Source of the DNA: Chloroflexota bacterium
GTDB lineage: Bacteria > Chloroflexota > Limnocylindria > Limnocylindrales > CSP1-4
Direction: 5' to 3'
Length of the DNA: 6,840 nt
NCBI GenBank assembly: GCA_021814735.1
Contig: JAKAHX010000083.1
Location: forward strand, 1-6,840
The notes below the pieces were generated by a model. That model saw nothing but the letters and a program-made list of their open reading frames with translations, had not been told where the DNA came from and made no database searches. The position numbers were made by a program, and so were the translations under genes. This document shows positions 1 through 4,919 of this stretch, piece by piece (position 1 is the first letter of the stretch; every line of letters starts with the position of its first letter).

Positions 1-227
1 TCTTCCTCGAGGCCGGCGGCTTCGACGAGCGGCTCCACCAGGCGGAGGACCGGGACTTCCTGGTCCGGCTGCAGCGTCGCGGCGTGGCGGTCACGCACCT
101 GCGGGACAGCTGGATCGCCACGTCGCCTAGGCGGCTCCACGAGGGCCCGTTCCGCGTGGGATTGGTGCGGGTCTTCGCACGCTGGGCACTGGGCCACGCG
201 GGGATCTGGCGGGACCGGCCGTACTGA
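1..227 (+). CDS. Glycosyltransferase family 2-like protein, C-terminal fragment
   Basis: This is the 3' end of a gene whose start lies left of the window. The frame begins at base 3 and stops with TGA at 225-227, giving 74 codons. The fragment opens with FLEAGGFDERL, followed by EDRDFLVRLQRRG. The order 'GGFDE...ED.DF..RL...G' is the usual end of the catalytic domain in GT2 (GT-A fold) glycosyltransferases, where the ED pair lies near the acceptor/catalytic-base region. The rest (ARWALGHAGIWRDRPY) is a short basic-aromatic tail with no membrane segment. The donor, acceptor and pathway cannot be told from this piece. Such enzymes usually build cell-surface polysaccharide or glycolipid. It does not appear to belong with the metal transporter downstream, because a separate leader with a promoter-like box and a possible terminator lies between them. 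Confidence 0.75.
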   Translation, partial: FLEAGGFDERLHQAEDRDFLVRLQRRGVAVTHLRDSWIATSPRRLHEGPFRVGLVRVFARWALGHAGIWRDRPY

Positions 228-242
228 TCGTCATGACGACGG

Positions 243-300
243 GCCTCCGTGGTGGCAGCGCTGAGCGCGGCCCCTCGAGGCTGGAGGTGCCGCCAGAGGC
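243..300 (+). terminator. GC-rich branched hairpin, possible terminator of the glycosyltransferase transcript
   Basis: Beginning 15 bases after the glycosyltransferase stop, GCCTC (243-247) pairs with GAGGC (296-300). TGGTGGCA (250-257) pairs with TGCCGCCA (288-295) with one G-U pair. The arms are separated only by a 2-nt bulge, making about 13 bp of outer helix. Inside, GCGC-TGA-GCGC (258-268) and CCTC...GAGG (273-287) could form two small hairpins, a three-way-junction shape. No U-tract follows, so a classical intrinsic terminator is not shown. A U-less terminator or a structured leader element are both possible. The promoter-like box at 361 lies downstream, which favours the terminator reading. 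Chance folding is common at this GC content. Confidence 0.35.
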
Positions 301-360
301 GTACCCGATCGCCCGCCGGGCGCGTGCGGAACGGCCCTGCCCAAGGTTCCCGGCCCCGCC

Positions 361-366
361 TAGACT
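361..366 (+). promoter_or_regulatory. Candidate -10 element for the cbiMQO operon
   Basis: TAGACT matches the TAnnnT form of a sigma-70 -10 box and is identical to the proposed treT -10 hexamer at 4838-4833 on the - strand. No convincing -35 is visible 16-18 bases upstream; CTGCCC at 337-342 is a poor match. A start about 7 nt downstream would fall at the first bases of the 373-386 palindrome, giving an untranslated leader of roughly 80 nt before cbiM. Confidence 0.4.
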
Positions 367-372
367 TCGCGC

Positions 373-386
373 TGCAACATGTTGCA
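373..386. promoter_or_regulatory. Perfect 14-bp palindrome, candidate metal-responsive operator
   Basis: TGCAACATGTTGCA is a perfect inverted repeat with no spacer. It begins 6 bases after the -10-like TAGACT, so a bound protein would cover the transcription start. The TGCAA...TTGCA half-sites resemble those reported for Fur-family regulators, notably the nickel-responsive Nur box (TTGCAA-N5-TTGCAA), though the spacing differs. It is also one of the few AT-containing stretches in this leader. Since the genes encode a Co/Ni importer, repression by a metal sensor is a reasonable inference. The regulator gene is not in the window. Confidence 0.5.
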
Positions 387-410
387 CCTGCGTCCCCACG
401 CATCTGGAGG

Positions 411-454
411 GAGCGGAAGAGGGAGCGGAAGAGGGAGCGGAAGAGGGAGCGGAG
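411..454 (+). repeat. 12-bp purine-rich tandem repeat (3.7 copies) carrying repeated ribosome-binding-like sites
   Basis: The unit GAGCGGAAGAGG occurs at 411-422, 423-434 and 435-446 without a mismatch. A partial copy, GAGCGGAG, at 447-454 abuts the cbiM ATG at 455. Another GGAGG lies just before the array at 406-410. Each unit carries a GAGG/GGAG anti-SD match, so the start codon is preceded by a ladder of possible ribosome-binding sites, although the last one is very close to the ATG. The repeat length is a multiple of three, so in the cbiM frame it would read EGAE repeats. I treat it as untranslated for the reasons given under cbiM. Confidence 0.85.
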
Positions 455-1738
455 ATGCACATCCCCGACGGCTATCTGAGTCCGATCGTCTCGCTGGGAC
501 TGGGCGGGGCGACCGTGCCCGTCTGGGCGATCGCCACGCAGCGCGTCAAGCAGGTCCTCGACAACCGCACCGTGCCGCTGCTGGCCGCCTTCGGGGCGCT
601 GTCCTTCACGGTCATGATGTTCAACGTGCCCGTCCCCGGGGGAACCACCGCGCACGCGGTCGGTGGGACGCTCGTCGCGATCGTGCTCGGGCCGTGGGCG
701 GCGGTGATCGCGGTGAGCACCGCGCTCATCATCCAGGCCCTGTTCTTCGGGGACGGGGGCGTGCTCGCGATCTTTGCGAACTGCCTCAACATGGCGATCA
801 TCCTGCCCGCCGTCGGGTACGCCACGTACCGCGTGCTTTCCGCCCGGGCGCCGGTCCTCTCCGCGCGGCGGGTGTGGGCTGCGGCCGTGGGCGGGTATCT
901 CGGCATCACCGCCGCGGCGCTGGCCGTGGGGACCGAGCTGGGGATCCAGCCGCTCTACTTCACCCGGGACGGCCACCCGCTCTACAGCCCGTACACGCTG
1001 CAGCAGGCGATCCCCGCCATGCTCGCCGCGCACGTGTTCGGCGCGTCGATCGTGGAGGGCCTGGTCACCGGGCTGGGCGTTGCGTACTTCCAGCAACGTC
1101 ACCCCGAGTACCTGCTGGCACCGCGCGAGAGCTTCGCGCCCGATGGGCCGGGCGCGGGCCGGGGAAGCCTGCGACCTCTCTGGCAGGTCGTCCTCGCGGC
1201 GAGTGCCGGCACCATCGCCGTCCTGGCGTTCCTCGGGCTGGTCACCGGCGGAGGCGATCCGTCCAGGCTGTTCGGCGCCGACTGGTCGCAGGTGAACTGG
1301 GCCGACGTCGCCAGCATGGTCCTGGCTGTCGCCGTCCTGTGCGTGCTCCTCGTGCCCCTGGCGTACCGGGTCCTGCCGCCGGCACGCCGGCGGGTGGGTG
1401 CCGCCTTCACGGCGATGGCACTGCTCGCGCCGCTCGGGCTCATCGCGCCCGGCATCGCCTACGGTGAAGGCGGCCCCGAGGACGTGCAGGCCGCCTTCGG
1501 GTACGTACCGGAGGGTCTGCGGCAGCTGTCGGGGCTCTTCACGGCTCCGCTCGGCGACTACAACCTGCCGCTGCCGTTCTTCGAGGGGGCGAACGCGCCG
1601 CTCTGGCATGCCGCGCTCGGCTACGAGATCGCCGGCGCGATCGGCATGCTGGCCGTGGGGGCCGGGGTGCTGGGCCTTGCCCGGCTGCTCGGGGCTGGCC
1701 CGGGACCCACCGCGCGTCCCGACGCGGGTTCCCCGTGA
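455..1738 (+). CDS. cbiM: Cobalt/nickel ECF transporter substrate-capture protein, CbiM fused to a CbiN/PDGLE-like domain
   Basis: This is the membrane protein that binds Co2+ or Ni2+ in a group I ECF importer. The N-terminus MHIPDGYLSP is the family signature. In solved NikM structures the metal is held by the Met1 amino group, His2 and a His near position 67, and here GGTTAHAVGG puts His exactly at 67. This fixes the start at ATG 455 and rules out the in-frame ATG at 233. FANCLNMAIILPAVGY is also typical CbiM core, and the core ends near residue 218. Residues about 244-427 add four predicted membrane helices (near 244-264, 284-307, 315-336 and 388-412). The loop between the last two holds PEGL (352-355) and GDY (367-369), matching the PDGLE/CbiN component. 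At 427 aa it is much longer than stand-alone CbiM (about 220-245 aa) and longer than I expect for NikMN fusions. Its stop overlaps the cbiQ start. Cobalt versus nickel cannot be decided. Confidence 0.93.
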   Translation: MHIPDGYLSPIVSLGLGGATVPVWAIATQRVKQVLDNRTVPLLAAFGALSFTVMMFNVPVPGGTTAHAVGGTLVAIVLGPWAAVIAVSTALIIQALFFGDGGVLAIFANCLNMAIILPAVGYATYRVLSARAPVLSARRVWAAAVGGYLGITAAALAVGTELGIQPLYFTRDGHPLYSPYTLQQAIPAMLAAHVFGASIVEGLVTGLGVAYFQQRHPEYLLAPRESFAPDGPGAGRGSLRPLWQVVLAASAGTIAVLAFLGLVTGGGDPSRLFGADWSQVNWADVASMVLAVAVLCVLLVPLAYRVLPPARRRVGAAFTAMALLAPLGLIAPGIAYGEGGPEDVQAAFGYVPEGLRQLSGLFTAPLGDYNLPLPFFEGANAPLWHAALGYEIAGAIGMLAVGAGVLGLARLLGAGPGPTARPDAGSP

Positions 1739-2619
1739 GCCTGCGCGTTGCCGCGAGCCGGGCGCTGGAGAGGCCGGCGCGTCCCCCGGACCGGGTCGGC
1801 TGGCTGGAGCAGACCGTGGGCGGCATCACCGCCTCGGTCGAACACGCGGTCTTCACCGAGCAGCACGCTCGCCAGCGGGGCTTCCTGCAGGACCGCGACC
1901 CGCGTGCCAAGCTCGGCATGTTCCTCGTGGTCCTGCTGGCGGCCAGCCTCACCGGCTCGCTCGCGGTCCTCGCCGGACTCCACCTGGTCGTGCTCGGCAC
2001 GGCCCATGCCAGCGGGGTGCCCGCGCGCTACTTCGTCCGGCGCGTCTGGCTGGGGATCCCCCTCTTCGCCGGCCTGGTGACGCTGCCGGCACTCTTCCTG
2101 GTCCCGGGGCCGCGACTCGTCGACCTGCCGATCGGGCCACTGCACGTGGCGCCGTCGGTGCCCGGCATCGCAAGCGCGGTCACCCTCGTGGCGCGAGTCG
2201 GGGTCGACGTTTCGCTCGCGGTGCTGCTGGTGCTGACCACGCCCTGGGCCGACATCCTGAAGAGCCTGCGTGCGCTGGGCGTGCCACAGGTGTTCGTCCT
2301 GGTCCTCTCCATGACGTACCGGTACATCTTCCTGTTTCTGCATACCGCCAACGGCGTCCTGCTGGCGCGGCGGAGCCGGACCGTCGGGCGCACGAGCGGG
2401 AGCGAGCAGCGTCGCTGGATCGGCGGGACGCTGGGCAGCCTCGTCGGTCGTGCGTTCCGGCTGAGCAACGAGGTCTACGCGGCGATGCTGGCGCGCGGGT
2501 TCGGCGGCGAGATCCGCGTGTACAGCGCGTACCGCATGCGCGCGATGGACTGGGTCTCGCTGGGCGCCAGCCTCGTGGTGGCGATCTCCGGCGTGCTCGC
2601 CGGGCAGGTCGTGGCATGA
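1735..2619 (+). CDS. cbiQ: ECF transporter transmembrane coupling protein CbiQ (EcfT)
   Basis: This is the integral membrane scaffold that links the metal-binding component to the ATPase and passes on the ATP-driven movement. The GTG start at 1735 overlaps the cbiM stop (GTGA), implying translational coupling; no strong SD is seen. The family core starts at FTEQHARQRGFLQDRDPRAKL (about 40-60), and DPRAKL is characteristic. Hydrophobic helices follow near 62-90, 105-125, 145-170 and 183-203, with a last one near 273-292. The two cytoplasmic coupling motifs lie in the long helices before the last helix: a variant ARRSR at 211-215 and a canonical ARGF at 253-256. TTPWADILKSLRALGVP (168-184) is also typical. 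At 294 aa it is longer than many CbiQ proteins because of a roughly 35-residue basic, then amphipathic, N-terminal extension. Function is confident; the ligand follows from cbiM. Confidence 0.92.
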   Translation: MSLRVAASRALERPARPPDRVGWLEQTVGGITASVEHAVFTEQHARQRGFLQDRDPRAKLGMFLVVLLAASLTGSLAVLAGLHLVVLGTAHASGVPARYFVRRVWLGIPLFAGLVTLPALFLVPGPRLVDLPIGPLHVAPSVPGIASAVTLVARVGVDVSLAVLLVLTTPWADILKSLRALGVPQVFVLVLSMTYRYIFLFLHTANGVLLARRSRTVGRTSGSEQRRWIGGTLGSLVGRAFRLSNEVYAAMLARGFGGEIRVYSAYRMRAMDWVSLGASLVVAISGVLAGQVVA

Positions 2620-3569
2620 CGGAAGCACGTGGCCCGACGACCGGCGACGGTCGCCCGCTCCTGTACATGTTGCGCGGCGTGCGTTACGCGTACCCGGGTG
2701 GCCACCCCGCGCTCGACGGGATCGACCTGGACATCCGCGCTGGCGAGCAGGTGGCGCTGCTGGGCGCCAACGGCAGCGGCAAGTCCACGCTGCTCGGCCT
2801 GCTCGATGGGATCCTGGCACCCCACGCGGGCGTGATGCGCGCGCTCGACCGCGACATCGCCACCGTGGCCGCCGGCCGCGATGCCTTCACGTTCCACCGC
2901 GAGGTCGGGCTCGTCTTCCAGGACCCGGACATCCAGCTGTTCAGTGCCACGGTCTTCGACGACGTGGCCTTCGGGCCCCTGCAGCTGGGGCTGCCCGCCG
3001 AGGCGGTCCGCGAACGCTGCGAGCGCGCCATGGCCCTGATGGAGATCGGGCATCTCGCCGCGCGGGCACCCTTCGAGCTGTCGGGCGGGGAGAAGAAGCG
3101 GGTCGCGATCGCGTCGGTGCTGTCGCTGGAGCCGCGCGTGGTGCTGCTGGACGAGCCGACCGCGTCCCTCGATCCCCGCACGAAGTGGCTGCTGGTGGAT
3201 CTCATCGTCCGCCTGGCGAGCGAGGGACGCACGCTCGTCACGGCCACGCACGATCTCGAGATCGTGCCGGAGATCGCGCGCCGGGTCGTGGTGCTCGGCG
3301 AGGATCGGCGGGTGCTGGCCGACGGCGCCCCGGAGGTAGTCCTCGAGGACCGGGAGCTGCTCCTCCGGGCGAACCTGGTCCACGAGCATCTCCACGGGCA
3401 CGGAAGCCTGCGCCACACCCACCCCCACCCGGTCGGCGACGACCACCACGCGGAGATCGCGGACGGGACGCCGGGGGACCGCCACGTGGCGGCGCGCCCG
3501 CCCCGGCCGGGCGTCAGGCGAGCTCGCCGGTCGGGACGAGCGAACGGTCGCCCGTCCGCAGGGCGTTGA
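2616..3569 (+). CDS. cbiO: ECF transporter ATP-binding protein CbiO with a His-rich C-terminal tail
   Basis: This is the cytoplasmic ATPase that drives Co/Ni import. The ATG at 2616 overlaps the cbiQ stop (ATGA), so all three genes are probably translationally coupled. All ABC motifs are intact: Walker A GANGSGKST (50-58), Q-loop FQDPDIQLFS with Q102, signature LSGGE (155-159), Walker B VVLLDE with catalytic E180, D-loop SLDP and H-loop H212. DPDIQLFS is the usual CbiO/EcfA form. The ATPase domain ends near residue 255. A His-rich segment follows, with His at 256, 258, 260, 262, 267, 269, 271, 277 and 278, then an Arg/Gly/Pro-rich end. At 317 aa it is longer than a typical CbiO (about 270-280 aa). 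The last 56 bp are antisense to the end of treT, so the final 18 or so residues may be read-through without function. A single ATPase is expected for Co/Ni transporters. Confidence 0.95.
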   Translation: MTEARGPTTGDGRPLLYMLRGVRYAYPGGHPALDGIDLDIRAGEQVALLGANGSGKSTLLGLLDGILAPHAGVMRALDRDIATVAAGRDAFTFHREVGLVFQDPDIQLFSATVFDDVAFGPLQLGLPAEAVRERCERAMALMEIGHLAARAPFELSGGEKKRVAIASVLSLEPRVVLLDEPTASLDPRTKWLLVDLIVRLASEGRTLVTATHDLEIVPEIARRVVVLGEDRRVLADGAPEVVLEDRELLLRANLVHEHLHGHGSLRHTHPHPVGDDHHAEIADGTPGDRHVAARPPRPGVRRARRSGRANGRPSAGR

Positions 3570-4785
3570 ACAGGCGCAGGTAATCGCGCAGGTTGCGGGT
3601 CGAGAGGAAGTTGCGGCGCACGCGCTCGCGCCCCGCGATCCCCATGCGGTGGCGCAGCTGGTCGTCGCGCAGCAGCTCCAGGCAGGCCGCGGTCGCCTCG
3701 TCCGTCGTGGTCACCAGCCGTCCGCCGACATCCTCGCCGATCTGCATGGGGATGCCGCCCACGCGGCCGCCCACCACGGGCACGCCCTTCCAGAGGGCCT
3801 CGCTGACCGTGAGGCCGAACCCCTCGCGCAGCGACTTCTGGAGCACCACGTCCGCGGCGCGCTGGAACGCGTTGACCTCCAGCGCCCCCACGCCGTCCAG
3901 GTTGGTGAGGATGGTCAGGTCGGGATCCTGGCCCGCGAACCGCAGGATGTCGCGGTAGATCCGCCAGCCCTCCGGGTCGTCCGTGGCCATCGAGCCGACC
4001 AGCGAGAGCTGGACCTGCGGGATCTCGCGCTTGACCGCCCGGTACGCCTCGATCACCCCCTGCGGGTCCTTCCAGGGATCGAAGCGCGAGACCTGCAGGA
4101 GGAGCGGCCGGTGCGGATCGACCCCGAGCCGATAGAGCACGTCGTCCACCAGCGCCGGCTCGAGGGGCATGTTCTTGGGCGACAGCGGGTCGATGGACGG
4201 CGCGACGTACGCCAGCACGCCCACGCGCAGGTCGGGTTGCACGTAGTCGGGGAGCGTGAAGATCGCCGCGTCGTACGCCTCCACCATGGGGCGCACGAAG
4301 CCCCAGGCGTCGGGGTTGGCCGCGGTCAGGTCGATGTGGCAGCGCCAGATCCACTTGCCGGTCGCGGACGGGCGCAGCGAGCGCAGCGCGGCAGGCTGCG
4401 GATCGTGGATCACCACGTAGTCGTAGTCGCCCTCGAACTGCGCTGCGAACCGCTCGCTCGTCTCGCGGTACGTGTCCCGCCGCTCGGCGTCGAGCGCCAC
4501 GGCCATGCCCTGGAGCCCGTTGTGCAGCAGCTTGGTCACGTTGTAGAAGCGCTCGTCGCCGGGCATGAGGCGCCACTCGGCGTCCAGGCCCACGTCGCGC
4601 ATCAGGCCCGTCAGGGTGGGCAGGATCTCGGCCACGCCCCCGCCGAACTTGGTGGCATTGACGTGGAGCACGCGCGCGCCGCGCAGTGGCTCCGCGAGCC
4701 GGCGGATCTCGGCGACGGCCTCCTGCCCGGCCGTGGCTTCGTAGCTGGAGAGCGAGAGCGGCGGGACGTTGACTTCCTCGAGCAT
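3514..4785 (-). CDS. treT: Trehalose synthase (glycosyl-transferring) TreT, GT4 family
   Basis: This is a cytoplasmic retaining glycosyltransferase (GT-B fold) that reversibly joins NDP-glucose and glucose to give trehalose plus NDP; in vivo it may work in either direction. The 423-aa product matches the TreT length and motif order: GGGVAEILP (48-56, glycine-rich N-domain loop), HDPQP (127-131), WRCHID (147-152), SRFDPWKDP (233-241, nucleotide-sugar domain), and EGFGLTVSE (321-329), which gives the E-x7-E pair of GT4 enzymes, then GVPVVGGRVGGIP. The ATG at 4785 has GGGAG 6 nt upstream. It is transcribed divergently from the lacI/sugar-binding-protein operon and probably shares its operator. 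In Thermococcales TreT is encoded with a trehalose/maltose ABC importer, the same partnership as here. Trehalose phosphorylase and other GT4 enzymes are the alternatives; the GGGVAE and RFDPWK combination favours TreT. The 3' end overlaps cbiO. Confidence 0.88.
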   Translation of the reverse strand: MLEEVNVPPLSLSSYEATAGQEAVAEIRRLAEPLRGARVLHVNATKFGGGVAEILPTLTGLMRDVGLDAEWRLMPGDERFYNVTKLLHNGLQGMAVALDAERRDTYRETSERFAAQFEGDYDYVVIHDPQPAALRSLRPSATGKWIWRCHIDLTAANPDAWGFVRPMVEAYDAAIFTLPDYVQPDLRVGVLAYVAPSIDPLSPKNMPLEPALVDDVLYRLGVDPHRPLLLQVSRFDPWKDPQGVIEAYRAVKREIPQVQLSLVGSMATDDPEGWRIYRDILRFAGQDPDLTILTNLDGVGALEVNAFQRAADVVLQKSLREGFGLTVSEALWKGVPVVGGRVGGIPMQIGEDVGGRLVTTTDEATAACLELLRDDQLRHRMGIAGRERVRRNFLSTRNLRDYLRLFNALRTGDRSLVPTGELA

Positions 4786-4791
4786 CGTCTG

Positions 4792-4796
4792 CTCCC
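4792..4796 (-). promoter_or_regulatory. Ribosome binding site of treT
   Basis: On the - strand GGGAG lies 6 nt before the ATG at 4785, a normal spacing that supports this start over downstream alternatives. Confidence 0.75.
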
Positions 4797-4807
4797 TGCG
4801 ATTCCTA

Positions 4808-4837
4808 TTGACGCGCGTTAGTAACGCGCGTTAGTCT
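4808..4837 (+). promoter_or_regulatory. Promoter for lacI and the sugar-binding-protein operon
   Basis: TTGACG (4808-4813) and TAGTCT (4832-4837) are separated by 18 bp and resemble sigma-70 -35 and -10 boxes. Transcription would start near 4844, leaving about 75 nt of leader before the lacI ATG at 4920. The two operator copies lie across the -35, the spacer and the first bases of the -10, so repressor binding would block polymerase. The boxes are interlaced with the treT promoter on the other strand. Confidence 0.6.
4811..4833. promoter_or_regulatory. Duplicated operator, probable LacI-family binding site
   Basis: ACGCGCGTTA occurs at 4811-4820 and again at 4824-4833, a 13-bp direct repeat. 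The second copy, TAACGCGCGTTA (4822-4833), is a perfect 12-bp palindrome; the first is a palindrome with one mismatch. LacI-family operators are typically palindromes with a central CG step, as here. The site lies between divergent genes, one of which encodes a LacI protein. It overlaps the lacI promoter and the predicted treT transcription start (about 4826), so one protein could control both. The 13-bp spacing of the centres is more than one helical turn, so simultaneous occupancy by two dimers is uncertain. Confidence 0.65.
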
Positions 4838-4860
4838 ACCGCCACCGGGGCCCTGGTCAA
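4833..4860 (-). promoter_or_regulatory. Promoter for treT
   Basis: Read on the - strand, TTGACC (4860-4855) and TAGACT (4838-4833) are separated by 16 bp, a good sigma-70-type match. Transcription would start near 4826, inside the second operator copy, leaving about 40 nt of leader. The -10 shares bases 4833-4837 with the -10 of the lacI promoter on the other strand. Confidence 0.6.
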
Positions 4861-4891
4861 TCCCTTGCGATTGCCGTCCCGGTCCGGTCGG

Positions 4892-4916
4892 TCCCATGGC
4901 GTACATGGGGAGGTGA
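4892..4916 (+). promoter_or_regulatory. lacI ribosome binding site with an adjacent hairpin
   Basis: GGAGGTGA (4909-4916) is a near-ideal Shine-Dalgarno sequence, with GGAGG ending 6 nt before the ATG at 4920. Just upstream CCCATG (4893-4898) and CATGGG (4904-4909) form a 6-bp stem with a GCGTA loop, extendable by a U-G pair (4892/4910). The 3' arm therefore covers the first Gs of the SD. A six-codon frame (MAYMGR, ATG 4896, TGA 4914-4916) reads through the stem in the lacI frame; its stop prevents any upstream start for lacI. Confidence 0.6.
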
Positions 4917-4919
4917 CGG

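Noticed and set aside
233..454. In-frame upstream extension of cbiM from ATG 233, giving a 501-residue protein
   Set aside because: CbiM/NikM proteins begin with MHIPDG and use the Met1 amino group and His2 to bind metal, so the real start must be ATG 455. The extension is low-complexity, has no recognisable domain, and covers the palindrome and the SD-like repeats.
228..454. Cobalamin or NiCo riboswitch in the cbiM leader
   Set aside because: I see no B12-box-like GCCACTG and no NiCo four-way-junction consensus. The only fold (243-300) lies upstream of the apparent promoter.
411..454. The 12-bp repeat array as a CRISPR or iteron-type origin
   Set aside because: The units are contiguous, without spacers, and purine-rich, and they end at a start codon. 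No cas or replication gene is present.
1398..2615. Long open frame running into cbiO from upstream, overlapping cbiM and cbiQ
   Set aside because: Its translation is Arg/Pro/Gly-rich out-of-frame sequence without family motifs. Only the part from ATG 2616 shows ABC ATPase motifs and coupling to cbiQ.
1621..3485. Long open frames on the - strand opposite cbiQ and cbiO
   Set aside because: They are antisense shadows expected in GC-rich coding DNA. Their translations are rich in Arg, Gly, His and Pro and have no domain.
3649..4821. 390-codon + strand frame opposite treT
   Set aside because: It is antisense to a clearly conserved TreT protein, and its translation is low-complexity (His/Val/Arg/Gly-rich) without motifs.
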